NCBI GenBank assembly: GCA_937136055.1
Contig: CAKZOD010000006.1
Span: 62,001-126,000 of the forward strand
Direction: 5' to 3'
Length of the DNA stretch: 64,000 nt
Origin: an uncultured Oceanospirillaceae bacterium
GTDB taxonomy: Bacteria; Pseudomonadota; Gammaproteobacteria; Pseudomonadales; Balneatricaceae
Made by a program: the position numbers and the translations under genes. The notes below the pieces were generated by a model. The model made no database searches and had not been told where the DNA came from. It saw nothing but the letters and a program-made list of their open reading frames with translations. Every line of letters begins with the position of its first letter. Within the stretch, counting starts at the first letter, position 1. This document shows, piece by piece, positions 27,971-36,217 of this stretch.

Positions 27971-29260
27971 ATGAAAACTAAGTTTGCACCTATTCTTCTA
28001 GGTGCTTCGCTATTAGCCCCTTCTTTTGCGCCAACTCTGATGGCTGCAACAACCAATATTGTTCAAGATATGCAAGTATCTGCAGTTGTAAGACCTGCAT
28101 GGTTACGTGAATACCTGCCCGATAACACATTATTTTATGCACGTATCCCCTCTCTTTGGTCAAGTGTCTCCTATAAAGAAGATAGTTTTAAGTACGCACT
28201 AGGTAATAAAAGTTACACCGATGCAGTACATAGCATTCAAGAAGCCAGTGCCAAATGGGTCGATCAAGCAGATCAACAATTAAAACCTTTGCTATCACTA
28301 TTGGTAGGTCAACTAGACGGCCCTATAGAAATTGCAGCCATCGCCGGTGGAATGATGCCGCAGGTTCTGATATCTGCAAATTTAAATATACAAGACAGTG
28401 TGCAGCTGCAAGCACTGATTGATAGCCTAATAAAGGCAAGAGTAGTTAAGAGTGAAGTGCAGAAGCTCGCTAACGGTGCTGGTCAACTAATGACAGATGT
28501 AGGGCCTACTCCCTACCGCTGGGATAGCGAGAAGAAGCGCTTAGACATATTACTAAACTTCGGCGGCGCAGATTTAAAAGCGCTTGAAGTAGCTTTTGAT
28601 TCACTCAGTAAAAATCCCGATAGCCCGATGTTAGCAAATGAAGCTCAAGTCGAGAGTTCCCATCAAGGATTGTACCTTTGGTACAACAATGAAAAAACAT
28701 ACCCAATGTACCAAGCGATGATACCGCCGAATGTACAACAGCAAATGAAGATGTTCGGCGTTCCCGATATGAAGTCACTGGCACTAAGCTGGGGTGTTAG
28801 GAACGAGAAAGGAAGAATTAAGCTATTACTAGAAGCGCCAACGACAGGCATGATTCGCTCACTGATTCCTACCAATACAAACGACTTAAACATTGCCACC
28901 GCAGGCGAAGCTAAATTTACCGCTTTATTAGCGCTACCTAGCACAGAACAATTTACAAAAATTGAACAGATGCTAATGCAGATGTCGCCAAACAGCCAAA
29001 AGTACCAAGAGTTTAAAGCTGCGATGCTCAAAAACATGGGCTTTAGTATTGAAGATGTTTTGAGCGCTGGAGGCCCTGAATTAACCACTGTTTTTGATGA
29101 AGCCGGTGAATACCTCGCTGTTCGAATCAAAGATGAAGCTAAATTCACTACTATTCTTGAAAAGCTAACGGCTCAAGAAGGTGTCACGCTGATCGAAAAA
29201 GAAGTGGCGGGCAACCAAATTAGTTATATGAAAAAATACCGAGTTTATTTGATAATTTAG
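27971..29260 (+). CDS. Secreted protein of unknown family, N-terminal part of a frameshifted gene
   Basis: The 429-residue frame begins with a clear signal peptide (FAPILLGASLLAPSFAPTLMA) and continues as a mixed alpha/beta secreted protein, reminiscent of DUF3352-type proteins (PDNTLFYARIPSLW near residue 50). I am not certain of the family. The frame ends at 29260 shortly after a run of six A (29231-29236). Shifting back one base at that run gives codons that continue smoothly into the frame at 29272-30090, so the two together form one gene of about 706 residues. A sequencing error, a mutation or translational slippage could each explain this. Confidence 0.7.
   Translation: MKTKFAPILLGASLLAPSFAPTLMAATTNIVQDMQVSAVVRPAWLREYLPDNTLFYARIPSLWSSVSYKEDSFKYALGNKSYTDAVHSIQEASAKWVDQADQQLKPLLSLLVGQLDGPIEIAAIAGGMMPQVLISANLNIQDSVQLQALIDSLIKARVVKSEVQKLANGAGQLMTDVGPTPYRWDSEKKRLDILLNFGGADLKALEVAFDSLSKNPDSPMLANEAQVESSHQGLYLWYNNEKTYPMYQAMIPPNVQQQMKMFGVPDMKSLALSWGVRNEKGRIKLLLEAPTTGMIRSLIPTNTNDLNIATAGEAKFTALLALPSTEQFTKIEQMLMQMSPNSQKYQEFKAAMLKNMGFSIEDVLSAGGPELTTVFDEAGEYLAVRIKDEAKFTTILEKLTAQEGVTLIEKEVAGNQISYMKKYRVYLII
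29231..29236 (+). other. A6 run at the frameshift point
   Basis: The reading frame passes ATG AAA AAA TAC. Re-reading one A yields AAA ATA CCG AGT TTA and joins the downstream frame without a stop. A one-base contraction of a seven-A run is the simplest cause; programmed -1 slippage on the lysine codons is the alternative. Confidence 0.75.
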
Positions 29261-29271
29261 ACTCAAAAGAA

Positions 29272-30090
29272 ATGAAAGATGTGCCGTTTTTCATCAAAGA
29301 CATGATGACTAAAGTGAGTACTCACTTATACTGGCAAAAAGAAGGCGATTATTTAATCCTCGCCGACTTACCGCAAGTGTTACTTGATCGCAAAATGATG
29401 TTGAAAGACAACAATTTAAATACTTGGTTAGCAGATACACAGAAGCAGGATCTATCGGCAAGTACACTGGCACTTAGCGGTACGTTACGTGAAGCTCCAA
29501 GACGTTTATATTACACATACCTAAATGCACTTCAGTTATTAGCGGATCTCACAGGTGCTGAAATAGATACCTTTAGCCTGCCATCAGCTAAACAACTGTC
29601 ATTGGCAGACAAAGGCTCTTTAGGCTTACAGTTTGATTCTAGCGATAAAAACCTAGCGCTTGAGTTAACTTTCGAATCAACACCTGCAGATGTTCTCTTG
29701 TCAGGCCAAGGCATGGCTACCTTAGCGGGTATTGGCATGGCGAGTGCAATCGCTATCCCTGCTTATCAAGACTACCAATTTAAAGCGACAGCAATGGGCG
29801 CGACCTTCTCAATTGATGGATTAAAAGGGCAAGTTGCTGAAACTTATGCAGCGCAAGGTAGATACCCTAACCAGCAAGAAATTGACGCGTTAGTTATGCC
29901 GAATACGAAAGATTATAAAGTGCGTGTTGAGCAGGACAGCGGTAAAATTATCATTAATTTCAGAGCGAAATACTCTAAGCGAATGGAATTTACACCAGAT
30001 GCATCCGTTAATAATATTAAATGGAGCTGTGCAACTAACTTGTCTCGATCATCAAGACCAAGTAACTGCAGCCGCAGTATCAGAAAATAA
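29272..30090 (+). CDS. C-terminal part of the frameshifted gene, with pilin-like end
   Basis: This 272-residue frame is the continuation of the preceding secreted protein and probably not an independent gene, since its ATG has no ribosome site. Near residues 147-168 a hydrophobic stretch, GMATLAGIGMASAIAIPAYQ, reproduces the end of a type IV pilin N-terminal helix. The rest (VAETYAAQGRYP; WSC at residue 253 and a second Cys at 266) looks like the PilA globular domain with its disulfide loop. The prepilin peptidase site (G followed by FTLIE) is absent, so the pilin-like domain is not processed in the usual way. Confidence 0.65.
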   Translation: MKDVPFFIKDMMTKVSTHLYWQKEGDYLILADLPQVLLDRKMMLKDNNLNTWLADTQKQDLSASTLALSGTLREAPRRLYYTYLNALQLLADLTGAEIDTFSLPSAKQLSLADKGSLGLQFDSSDKNLALELTFESTPADVLLSGQGMATLAGIGMASAIAIPAYQDYQFKATAMGATFSIDGLKGQVAETYAAQGRYPNQQEIDALVMPNTKDYKVRVEQDSGKIIINFRAKYSKRMEFTPDASVNNIKWSCATNLSRSSRPSNCSRSIRK

Positions 30091-30104
30091 ACAAACTTGA
30101 TAGA

Positions 30105-30138
30105 AACGGGCTTAGCGAGTAACGCTGCTAAGTCCGTT
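30105..30138. terminator. Terminator-like hairpin between convergent genes
   Basis: AACGGGCTTAGC and GCTAAGTCCGTT form a 12-bp stem with one G-T pair and a 10-nt loop. It lies between the stop codons of the pilin-like fusion and the transglycosylase, suitable for terminating either. Confidence 0.6.
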
Positions 30139-30148
30139 TACTTCAATA

Positions 30149-30778
30149 CTAAAACCAGCTGCTGTTGCTATCTAAGCTGGATTTACAGCCTTTATACTGA
30201 GCTGTGTAACTGGCAGCACGGTTTTTCACTTTCTTAGCAACGCCTAATAACCAGGGCTTTTTATTGTAAGTCTTGCGCTTATAGCCCCCTCTTCCTTCGT
30301 GGTAAGCCAAATATTGACCATAAGCATCCCATTTAGAAACACCTGTCATCCGCTGAGTACCTGCTGTGTACCAACCGATGAAATCGATAGCATCATCAAA
30401 GTCATCGCGATCAGCACCACTGTTACCGGTTGATTTTTTATACTCCCCCCAAACGCCGTTAAGCGCTTGTGAATAACCATAAGCACTAGATATGCGACCT
30501 GTTGGGATAATACCGAGGAAGTATTTGTAACCTGGGCGAGCATCATCTTTGAAGTTAGACTCTTGCTGCATAATCGCCATCATCACAGGGATAGGGGTTC
30601 CCCAGCGCTTATTAGAAGCTTTGGCATCTTTGTACCAACTATTAGAGCCTTGAAAAATACTGCATAAATTTGTTGTGTTTGATGGCTTATAAGAGGCACA
30701 GCCAGCCACCATAAGTGTCATTATCCCAATTACACTTGCACGTTTCAAAAAACTCAAATGAGTCGGTTTTATGCGCAT
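30149..30778 (-). CDS. Lytic transglycosylase-like lipoprotein
   Basis: The 209-residue protein has a lipoprotein signal peptide with lipobox MVAGC (Cys at about residue 27). It then has an SLT-type lysozyme fold: MAIMQQESNF with the probable catalytic Glu, AYGYSQALNGVW, and YLAYHEGRGGY. Such enzymes cleave peptidoglycan between MurNAc and GlcNAc to give anhydro products. The residue after Cys is Ala, so outer-membrane sorting is expected. It is convergent with the pilin-like fusion gene; no pilus or secretion operon adjoins it. Confidence 0.85.
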   Translation of the reverse strand: MRIKPTHLSFLKRASVIGIMTLMVAGCASYKPSNTTNLCSIFQGSNSWYKDAKASNKRWGTPIPVMMAIMQQESNFKDDARPGYKYFLGIIPTGRISSAYGYSQALNGVWGEYKKSTGNSGADRDDFDDAIDFIGWYTAGTQRMTGVSKWDAYGQYLAYHEGRGGYKRKTYNKKPWLLGVAKKVKNRAASYTAQYKGCKSSLDSNSSWF

Positions 30779-31147
30779 AGATCAATCTCCTAGTTAATCA
30801 CCAAAGATTAGACAAAGTCATTACAAGTTGCTAGAAAAAATTTCCTTATTGATCGACTAAAGATCGATAAATCATTCACATAACCCAAATTATTAAGCTC
30901 TGTTGATAACTTATTACAGCCATTGCACTCCATACCTTTTGCGCCCCCTCTTCTATCCACCAACCGTAATCAACTTGGGAAACAGTGCTCCTTTTGTAGA
31001 AAACAATTTGTAAGCTCCTGACACAATGCTGTCAGTAGCACACAAATATACTCTCATTTCGCTAGGGGCAGGCAGGGTTAATCAATACCTGCTGGGGCTA
31101 CATAATCGAATAACTTTATATAAGTACATATAAACCAAGGACTCAAA
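30779..31147. other. 369-bp intergenic region upstream of two divergent genes
   Basis: AT-rich divergent promoter region for the transglycosylase (minus) and the ABM-like gene (plus). I see no gene, no clear operator and no RNA element in it. Confidence 0.5.
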
Positions 31148-31486
31148 ATGACTACAAATTGTGCAACAACAATCGAAATGGTTTCATTTAAGCTAAACGA
31201 AAATGCTACAAAAGCACAAATGATCGCGACTAACTCTGCAATGCAAACATTTCTTAATCAGCAGCCAGGCTTTTTGTATCGCTCTTTAAGCTGTGATGAT
31301 CAAGGACAGTGGTTTGATGTTGTGTACTGGGCATCATTGGAGCAAGCCCAGCAAGGGGGTGAAGCATTTATGAAATCAGATGCCTGTGCCACGCTAATGC
31401 CTTTGATAGATGCTGAGTCTTGTAAAATGCGACACATGAATGCATTATCCGAGATACTCAGCGATTCACTTGCGGCAAAAAATTAA
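31148..31486 (+). CDS. Small ABM-like (dimeric alpha/beta barrel) protein
   Basis: The 112-residue protein has the pattern of antibiotic-biosynthesis-monooxygenase-like ferredoxin folds: FLNQQPGFLYRSLSCDDQGQ, then FDVVYWASLEQAQQG and FMKSDAC. Family members are small dimeric enzymes or stress proteins. It starts a same-strand run with a GFA-type protein (51-bp gap) and a WYL regulator. Function is unknown; the fold call is moderate. Confidence 0.6.
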   Translation: MTTNCATTIEMVSFKLNENATKAQMIATNSAMQTFLNQQPGFLYRSLSCDDQGQWFDVVYWASLEQAQQGGEAFMKSDACATLMPLIDAESCKMRHMNALSEILSDSLAAKN

Positions 31487-31537
31487 AAATTTCATGACCT
31501 TATAATCAATTATCAAGCCACAAATAAAGGTAGCAGG

Positions 31538-31963
31538 ATGTCTGAATCAGCAACATACCAAGCGAGCTGCTTATGCTCCGCTGTTAAAGTAACAGTCGCA
31601 CAAATTAACCCAAATTTTTCAGTCTGCCATTGCCAAGGCTGCAGAACATGGGGTGGCGGACCTTTCTTTGCGGTGCAGTGCGGTACAGATGTAACTTTTG
31701 AAAATGCCGAAAATATTATCTCTTACCCCTCTTCAGACTGGGCTGAGCGTGGCTTTTGCAAGCAGTGCGGCACGCACTTATTTTATCGACTAAAAAAGAC
31801 GGGAGCTTACAATATGCCATTAGGCTTATTTCCCGCCCTTGAAAACCTGAAGATGGACATCCAATACTTTAGTGACAAAAAGCCGAGCTATTATTGTCTA
31901 GCTAATGATACTAAAGAGATGACAGAAGCCCAGATCATGGCATATTTTGCAGATCAAGTTTAA
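31538..31963 (+). CDS. GFA family zinc-binding protein
   Basis: The 141-residue protein has the Gfa/CENP-V-type zinc pattern: CLCSAVKV near the start, CHCQGCRTWGGG around residue 31, then CKQCGTHLFYRL near residue 76. The founding member was described as a glutathione-dependent formaldehyde-activating enzyme, but most relatives have unknown substrates. It lies between the ABM-like gene and the WYL regulator and is probably controlled with them. Confidence 0.85.
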   Translation: MSESATYQASCLCSAVKVTVAQINPNFSVCHCQGCRTWGGGPFFAVQCGTDVTFENAENIISYPSSDWAERGFCKQCGTHLFYRLKKTGAYNMPLGLFPALENLKMDIQYFSDKKPSYYCLANDTKEMTEAQIMAYFADQV

Positions 31964-32024
31964 CTCAAGCCTAAACCTGCGACTTCAAAGTCTATAGATA
32001 TTTGATAAACGCTAAAGGAAATTA

Positions 32025-32702
32025 ATGCGCAAAGCAGAACGACTATTTCAGTTACTCACTTTATTAAGAGGCAGGCGCACAGTAATTACTGCGCGCTCCC
32101 TCGCTGAATACTTAGAAGTGTCAGAGCGTACTGTCTATCGTGATATGCAAGCGCTGACCCTTTCAGGTATTCCAATAGAAGGGGAAGCAGGTGTTGGCTA
32201 TCGACTTAAACCGGGATTCACTATCCCGCCTATCATGTTTAATGCACAAGAGTTAGAAGCTATCTTACTGGGCGCGCGAATGGTGCAGCGCTGGGGAGAT
32301 GCTGAGCTGGGTGCTGCAGCTGACAGCGCACTCACCAAAATCATGGCTATTTTGCCTGATAAACTGCATTTTGAGCATACACTAAAGCCTGAGTGGTTAT
32401 TGGTTCCGGAATATTCAGCTGGCGAAAGCGCGCGCTTTGGACAGGAGATAAGGAAGGCTATTAAGCAGCAAACTATCATTAAGATAAAATATCAAACGCA
32501 AGATAAACAACACTCAGCACGTGAGATATGGCCACTTGGCTTAGTTTTTTGGGGCAATGTGTGGACGCTGGTGAGTTGGTGTGAGCTGCGCAACGACTAT
32601 CGAAATTTTCGACTAGATCGCATTCAGTACCTCACGGTAACCGAGAAAACCTATCCAACTCGCGATGACATTAATCTTCAGCACTATATTCAACGTTATT
32701 GA
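32025..32702 (+). CDS. YafY-type HTH/WYL-domain transcriptional regulator
   Basis: The 225-residue protein has an N-terminal DeoR-like HTH_11 (MRKAERLFQLLTLLRGRRTV, then SERTVYRDMQALTLSGIPI) and a C-terminal WYL domain (IWPLGLVFWGNVWTLVSWCE, with RNFRLDRI). WYL domains sense ligands, often nucleic acid or small molecules. It lies 61 bp after the GFA gene on the same strand and probably regulates this small group. YafY-like genes next to GFA or glyoxalase genes are common in proteobacteria. Confidence 0.85.
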   Translation: MRKAERLFQLLTLLRGRRTVITARSLAEYLEVSERTVYRDMQALTLSGIPIEGEAGVGYRLKPGFTIPPIMFNAQELEAILLGARMVQRWGDAELGAAADSALTKIMAILPDKLHFEHTLKPEWLLVPEYSAGESARFGQEIRKAIKQQTIIKIKYQTQDKQHSAREIWPLGLVFWGNVWTLVSWCELRNDYRNFRLDRIQYLTVTEKTYPTRDDINLQHYIQRY

Positions 32703-32801
32703 TCTTGCTTACACCTCAAATATTAACCTTACATGACTAAATAGCAAAATCGATAATTTCTACTATAGTAAAACGAAGCCGTTAATTGATTAGGTTATCT
32801 C

Positions 32802-33599
32802 ATGCGAATAAATAGTGCGATTTCAATTTTGTTGCTCACTTATTCACTGAATGCATCTGCGCAGCAACTAAAATTTGCCATGCTACAAAAAGGCGAATCA
32901 CAGAACATTTCGATGTGCGTACTGCATGAAGCCTACCGCAATATTGGTATAACAGTCACATTCAATGCCTTCCCAACGACCAGATCACTGAAACTCTCTA
33001 ATAGCGGTGTATACGATGGTGAAACTGCGAGAGTTTTAGCGGCTCAAAAAAAATATACCAACCTGCGTCCTATCACCATACCCACTTTGCACATGCGCGG
33101 CACCGCTTTTACCATTAAACACACCGACTTTAGCCCCGATGGCTTCGCAAGCCTTGCCCCTTTTCGTGTGATTATTCCTAAAACGGTGATCTTTTTTGAG
33201 AGAAGAACAAAAGACTTACCAGATGTAATAAAAGGCACAGATTTTCACGCGCCATTTAAAATGCTCTCAATAGGTAGAGGAGATATCGTCGCATCTACCT
33301 ATTTAGCGGGTGTTGTATCAATGCGTCAATTAAATTTAAAAAACGTAGTTGCCTTAAAGCCATCTATTATGGAAATCCCACTGCATCATTTCCTCAATAA
33401 AAAGCATCAAAAGCTCATTCCAATTATTACCGCTGAGATGCAAAAGATGCAATCCAATGGCAGAATTGAACAGATCTATCAGCAGTATATTGCAAACCTT
33501 ACAGACCCTAATAATGAGCCTGATTTCAATAATGGAGACCCGCCATCCGTTCCTTGTCCTGCCGCTTCTAAATCTATAGCAAAAGCATCTGCACCTTAG
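32802..33599 (+). CDS. Periplasmic solute-binding-like protein (SBP_bac_3 type)
   Basis: The 265-residue protein has a signal peptide (ISILLLTYSLNASA) and then QLKFAMLQKGESQN, a type II periplasmic binding fold resembling family 3 binding proteins. No ABC permease is adjacent. Stand-alone proteins of this type occur widely in marine gammaproteobacteria with unknown ligands. Its stop overlaps the end of the convergent LysR gene by 4 bp. Confidence 0.65.
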   Translation: MRINSAISILLLTYSLNASAQQLKFAMLQKGESQNISMCVLHEAYRNIGITVTFNAFPTTRSLKLSNSGVYDGETARVLAAQKKYTNLRPITIPTLHMRGTAFTIKHTDFSPDGFASLAPFRVIIPKTVIFFERRTKDLPDVIKGTDFHAPFKMLSIGRGDIVASTYLAGVVSMRQLNLKNVVALKPSIMEIPLHHFLNKKHQKLIPIITAEMQKMQSNGRIEQIYQQYIANLTDPNNEPDFNNGDPPSVPCPAASKSIAKASAP

Positions 33600-34525
33600 C
33601 TCTCTGCTGGGAAGTGATGTGTTTGCTCTTTCAAATGCTGATCAATAAAATCGACGAACACCCTACTACGCCTTGTTTGGCGAGATTGTGCAGGTAATAC
33701 CAAATAGCTATCAATACCCGTTTCAACCCCCTGAGAATTTAATAACACCAGCTGCCCTGACGCTAAATCAGCCGCAATTTCATAATACTCAGCAAGGGCT
33801 ACTCCTTGCCCTAACCTTGCTGCCATCAAAGCTTGATAATTATCGTTATAATAAATATTCGCTCCCAGACCTTGCACCTGCCCTGTGCCAAAGCAATTAA
33901 ACCAGGTTGTCCAACTTCGCGATCTATCGTGTAATAGCGGGTAATCAAGTAATTCAACTTCCAGCTCAAGCCCTGGCTTTGTGAGCATTAATGCAGGGGA
34001 TGCAACAGGGTAAAAACGCGCATTAATCAAACGCCGCTTTTCCATATCCGCTGAATCTTGAGGAGAGCCAAAGCAAACACAGACATCAAAACCAGAGGGT
34101 AACACCGCGATATTCGGTGCTATTTGCATCAATTTAAGCGTCACCTCAGGATAAGTTTTACTAAACCGCCCCATCACATGAATCAACATACTTTGCGTGA
34201 TAGAGGGCGTAGAGCAGATAACTAACTCCCCAGACATACTTTGATTATCACTATCAAGCTGATGTATCCCTTGAGTGAGAGAGTCCAAACTTTGGCTAAT
34301 TGTTTGCAATAAACTCTGCCCTGCCGAAGTTAAATATAAGCGCTTGTGCTTGCGTGTAAAAAGATCAACCCCAAGCAGCTCTTCTAAAGCTCTTACTTGC
34401 TGGCTCACAGCACCTTGTGTCACACCTAATTGGATAGCTGCTTGACCTAAATGACAATACTGCGCTGCAGCTTCAAATGCACGTAAGGCGTTGAGAGGTA
34501 ATTGGCGTCGATCGAATTTTTTCAT
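33596..34525 (-). CDS. LysR-family regulator (GcvA-like)
   Basis: The 309-residue regulator starts LPLNALRAFEAAAQYCHLGQ with recognition region GVTQGAVSQQVRALE, the arrangement of GcvA/AmpR-like LysR proteins, and has a standard effector domain. It is divergent from an EamA exporter gene with a 128-bp spacer, so control of that exporter is the natural inference. The effector is unknown. Confidence 0.88.
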   Translation of the reverse strand: MKKFDRRQLPLNALRAFEAAAQYCHLGQAAIQLGVTQGAVSQQVRALEELLGVDLFTRKHKRLYLTSAGQSLLQTISQSLDSLTQGIHQLDSDNQSMSGELVICSTPSITQSMLIHVMGRFSKTYPEVTLKLMQIAPNIAVLPSGFDVCVCFGSPQDSADMEKRRLINARFYPVASPALMLTKPGLELEVELLDYPLLHDRSRSWTTWFNCFGTGQVQGLGANIYYNDNYQALMAARLGQGVALAEYYEIAADLASGQLVLLNSQGVETGIDSYLVLPAQSRQTRRSRVFVDFIDQHLKEQTHHFPAES

Positions 34526-34653
34526 TTAGATTTTCTACACAAGTTATAGAGAATTATTCGTTTTCTATCAGAAAAATTACTTGATAGCATCCTTTTCTCA
34601 GCTTTATCACCTAAAAACCATTTTTTCGCTCGGCACCAAAGGACACATCAACA

Positions 34654-35577
34654 ATGCACAATAGTAGCGTTTACCACCGTGTAAAAAATTACAGCGATTC
34701 ATCGCAATTTGGAATTTGGATTGTGATATTAGCGATGCTGCTATTTCCATCACTGGATGTGCTTGCAAAGCTACTCGCAAAAACGCTGTCTCCAGTACAA
34801 ATCAGCTTTCTACGCGTTTTATGCCAAGCGCTGTTCTTTGTAGTGGTGATGCGTAAACTCCCACGGCTGAACTATCCTATAAAGTTAACGTTAAACTTAA
34901 TACTGTGCGCAATTTTTATGAATACCGGCATTATATTAATGGTGTGGGGATTGATGTACTTGCCAGTGGCAAATGCCATCGCGCTATTCTTTGTAGAGCC
35001 ATTATTACTAATGTTGCTCTCCTCTATTATTCTAAAAGAGAAGTCATCACCCATTCGCTACTTGCTCGCATTTATTGGTTTAGTAGGCGCGATGATCGTT
35101 ATTAGGCCCAACTGGCAACTCTATGGCTGGCCAGCCATCTTGCCCATAGGCTGCGCCTTGTGTTTTGCAATATACCTGCTGATTGTTCGCAGCACCCGCA
35201 GCCAAGTATCTACAACACAAGCTCAAGCCTATATCAGCCTTGCTGGTACAGTCATTTTAGGATTAGTCCTGTTGGTTGGTAAAAGCTTTGATATCCCGGT
35301 TCTCAATTGGAATAAAGTGGTTCCAGCTGACTACAGTTTAATCTTGATGTTAGGTTTTTTCGCCACTTTGACACACTGGTTAATGGGCAAAGCGCTGACT
35401 TTAAATCAAGCCAATATCGTCGCCCCCTTTCGCTATTTAGAAATCATCAGTGCTACGGCATTAGGTTATTTGATCTTTAATGATATACCGGACTTACTGA
35501 CATGGATTGGCACAGGCATCATTTTAAGTTCTGGCTTACTGTTGATGCGGCTAGAAAAACAAGAAAAACAACAGTGA
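34654..35577 (+). CDS. EamA/DMT-family transporter
   Basis: The 307-residue membrane protein has ten predicted helices in two EamA repeats (first repeat SLDVLAKLLAKTLSPVQISF; inner motif FVEPLLLMLLSSIIL; second repeat from about residue 160). DMT family members usually export amino acids or metabolites. It is divergent from a LysR regulator. Immediately after its stop the sequence passes into the remnant of an RTX-type gene, suggesting a rearrangement junction. Confidence 0.85.
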   Translation: MHNSSVYHRVKNYSDSSQFGIWIVILAMLLFPSLDVLAKLLAKTLSPVQISFLRVLCQALFFVVVMRKLPRLNYPIKLTLNLILCAIFMNTGIILMVWGLMYLPVANAIALFFVEPLLLMLLSSIILKEKSSPIRYLLAFIGLVGAMIVIRPNWQLYGWPAILPIGCALCFAIYLLIVRSTRSQVSTTQAQAYISLAGTVILGLVLLVGKSFDIPVLNWNKVVPADYSLILMLGFFATLTHWLMGKALTLNQANIVAPFRYLEIISATALGYLIFNDIPDLLTWIGTGIILSSGLLLMRLEKQEKQQ

Positions 35578-35590
35578 TAAAAGGATAGAT

Positions 35591-35808
35591 ATTATTGAAG
35601 ATTTTACCAAGAGGAGGATTTAATCAGCCTTCAATTGGACAGTAAATTTAGTCAACAGGACGCAGATGATTGGCTGGATACTTCAGTATAAGGGAATGAC
35701 ACTTATCTCTGTTTGGATTTGAATATGGCTGGGGGATTTGATGATGCATTTGTCAGATTAAGTGGCATCCAGATTACTGATAGTGATGATCTTGTTATTT
35801 GGAGTTAA
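35591..35808 (+). pseudogene. Remnant of an RTX/type I secretion C-terminal domain
   Basis: Reading frame from 35611 gives EEDLISLQLDSKF, then QQDADDWLDTSV, a TAA at 35689-35691, and after it GNDTYLCLDLN, FDDAFVRLSG and ITDSDDLVIWS before a natural stop at 35806-35808. The preceding 35591 frame gives IIEDFTK. Acidic D-x-D repeats with a hydrophobic end and LSGI-type motifs are typical of the last 70 residues of type I secreted adhesins or RTX proteins. With a frameshift, an internal stop and no start, it is a decayed 3' end. The family identity is inferred from pattern. Confidence 0.55.
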
Positions 35809-35824
35809 GGAGGTGTCGGGGATC

Positions 35825-35838
35825 CGCCTAAGGCGGGG
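35825..35838. repeat. Short palindromic unit upstream of repeat copy A
   Basis: CCGCCTAAGGCGG is one of at least six short palindromes of form YCGCCTnAnGGCGR around this locus. Others lie at about 35890, 35966, 37819, 38272 and 38350. Confidence 0.6.
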
Positions 35839-35886
35839 TTGGAGTTTGTTGTTTTTTTTAGCTAATGTTTTGGCTGGTGATCAGGG

Positions 35887-36217
35887 TTTCGCCTGATGGC
35901 GAGGGGAGTTTGATTCTAGTTTGGCGTTTTAACTTAGCTTATATTTTAACTGGTTATCAGAGTTTCGCCTGAAGGCGAGCTCATTTCTTTTTGCGAAAAA
36001 AAGAAACGCAGCCAAAGAAAAGTTCGCCCAACGAGCGCCGAAAACTCCTCCGCAATCACTGAAATTAACGGCCGTTTACATGGGCCATCCGTGGCCCAGC
36101 TAAACTCTCCGCGACATCCATGTCGCTGCGACCGATAATTTAAGCAATTGCTCCGGCGGCCCTCTGAAGGGGTTCGTGCGGCTCCGTAGCGGAGTTGTGA
36201 GCATTAGGTGTATTAAC
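35887..36217 (+). repeat. Inverted repeat copy A, modular palindromic element
   Basis: This segment reappears in inverted orientation at 37979-38364, on the other side of the TIR gene. Shared blocks include TCGCCTGATGGCGA, TCGCCTGAAGGCGAGCTC, the TTTGCGAAAAAAAGAAAC block, TTCGCCCAACGAGCGCC, AATTAACGGCCGTTTACAT, GGGCCATCC, CTCTCCGCGACATCCATGTC and the GGCGGCCCTCTGAAGGGG end. Internal palindromes recur. Relative to copy B, this copy lacks about 62 bp after GAGCGCC. No protein is supported. Confidence 0.8.

Noticed and set aside
29231..29236. Firm call of programmed -1 frameshifting
   Set aside because: The heptamer is not of the canonical form and no downstream stem or upstream Shine-Dalgarno-like stimulator is evident, so a simple indel is more likely.
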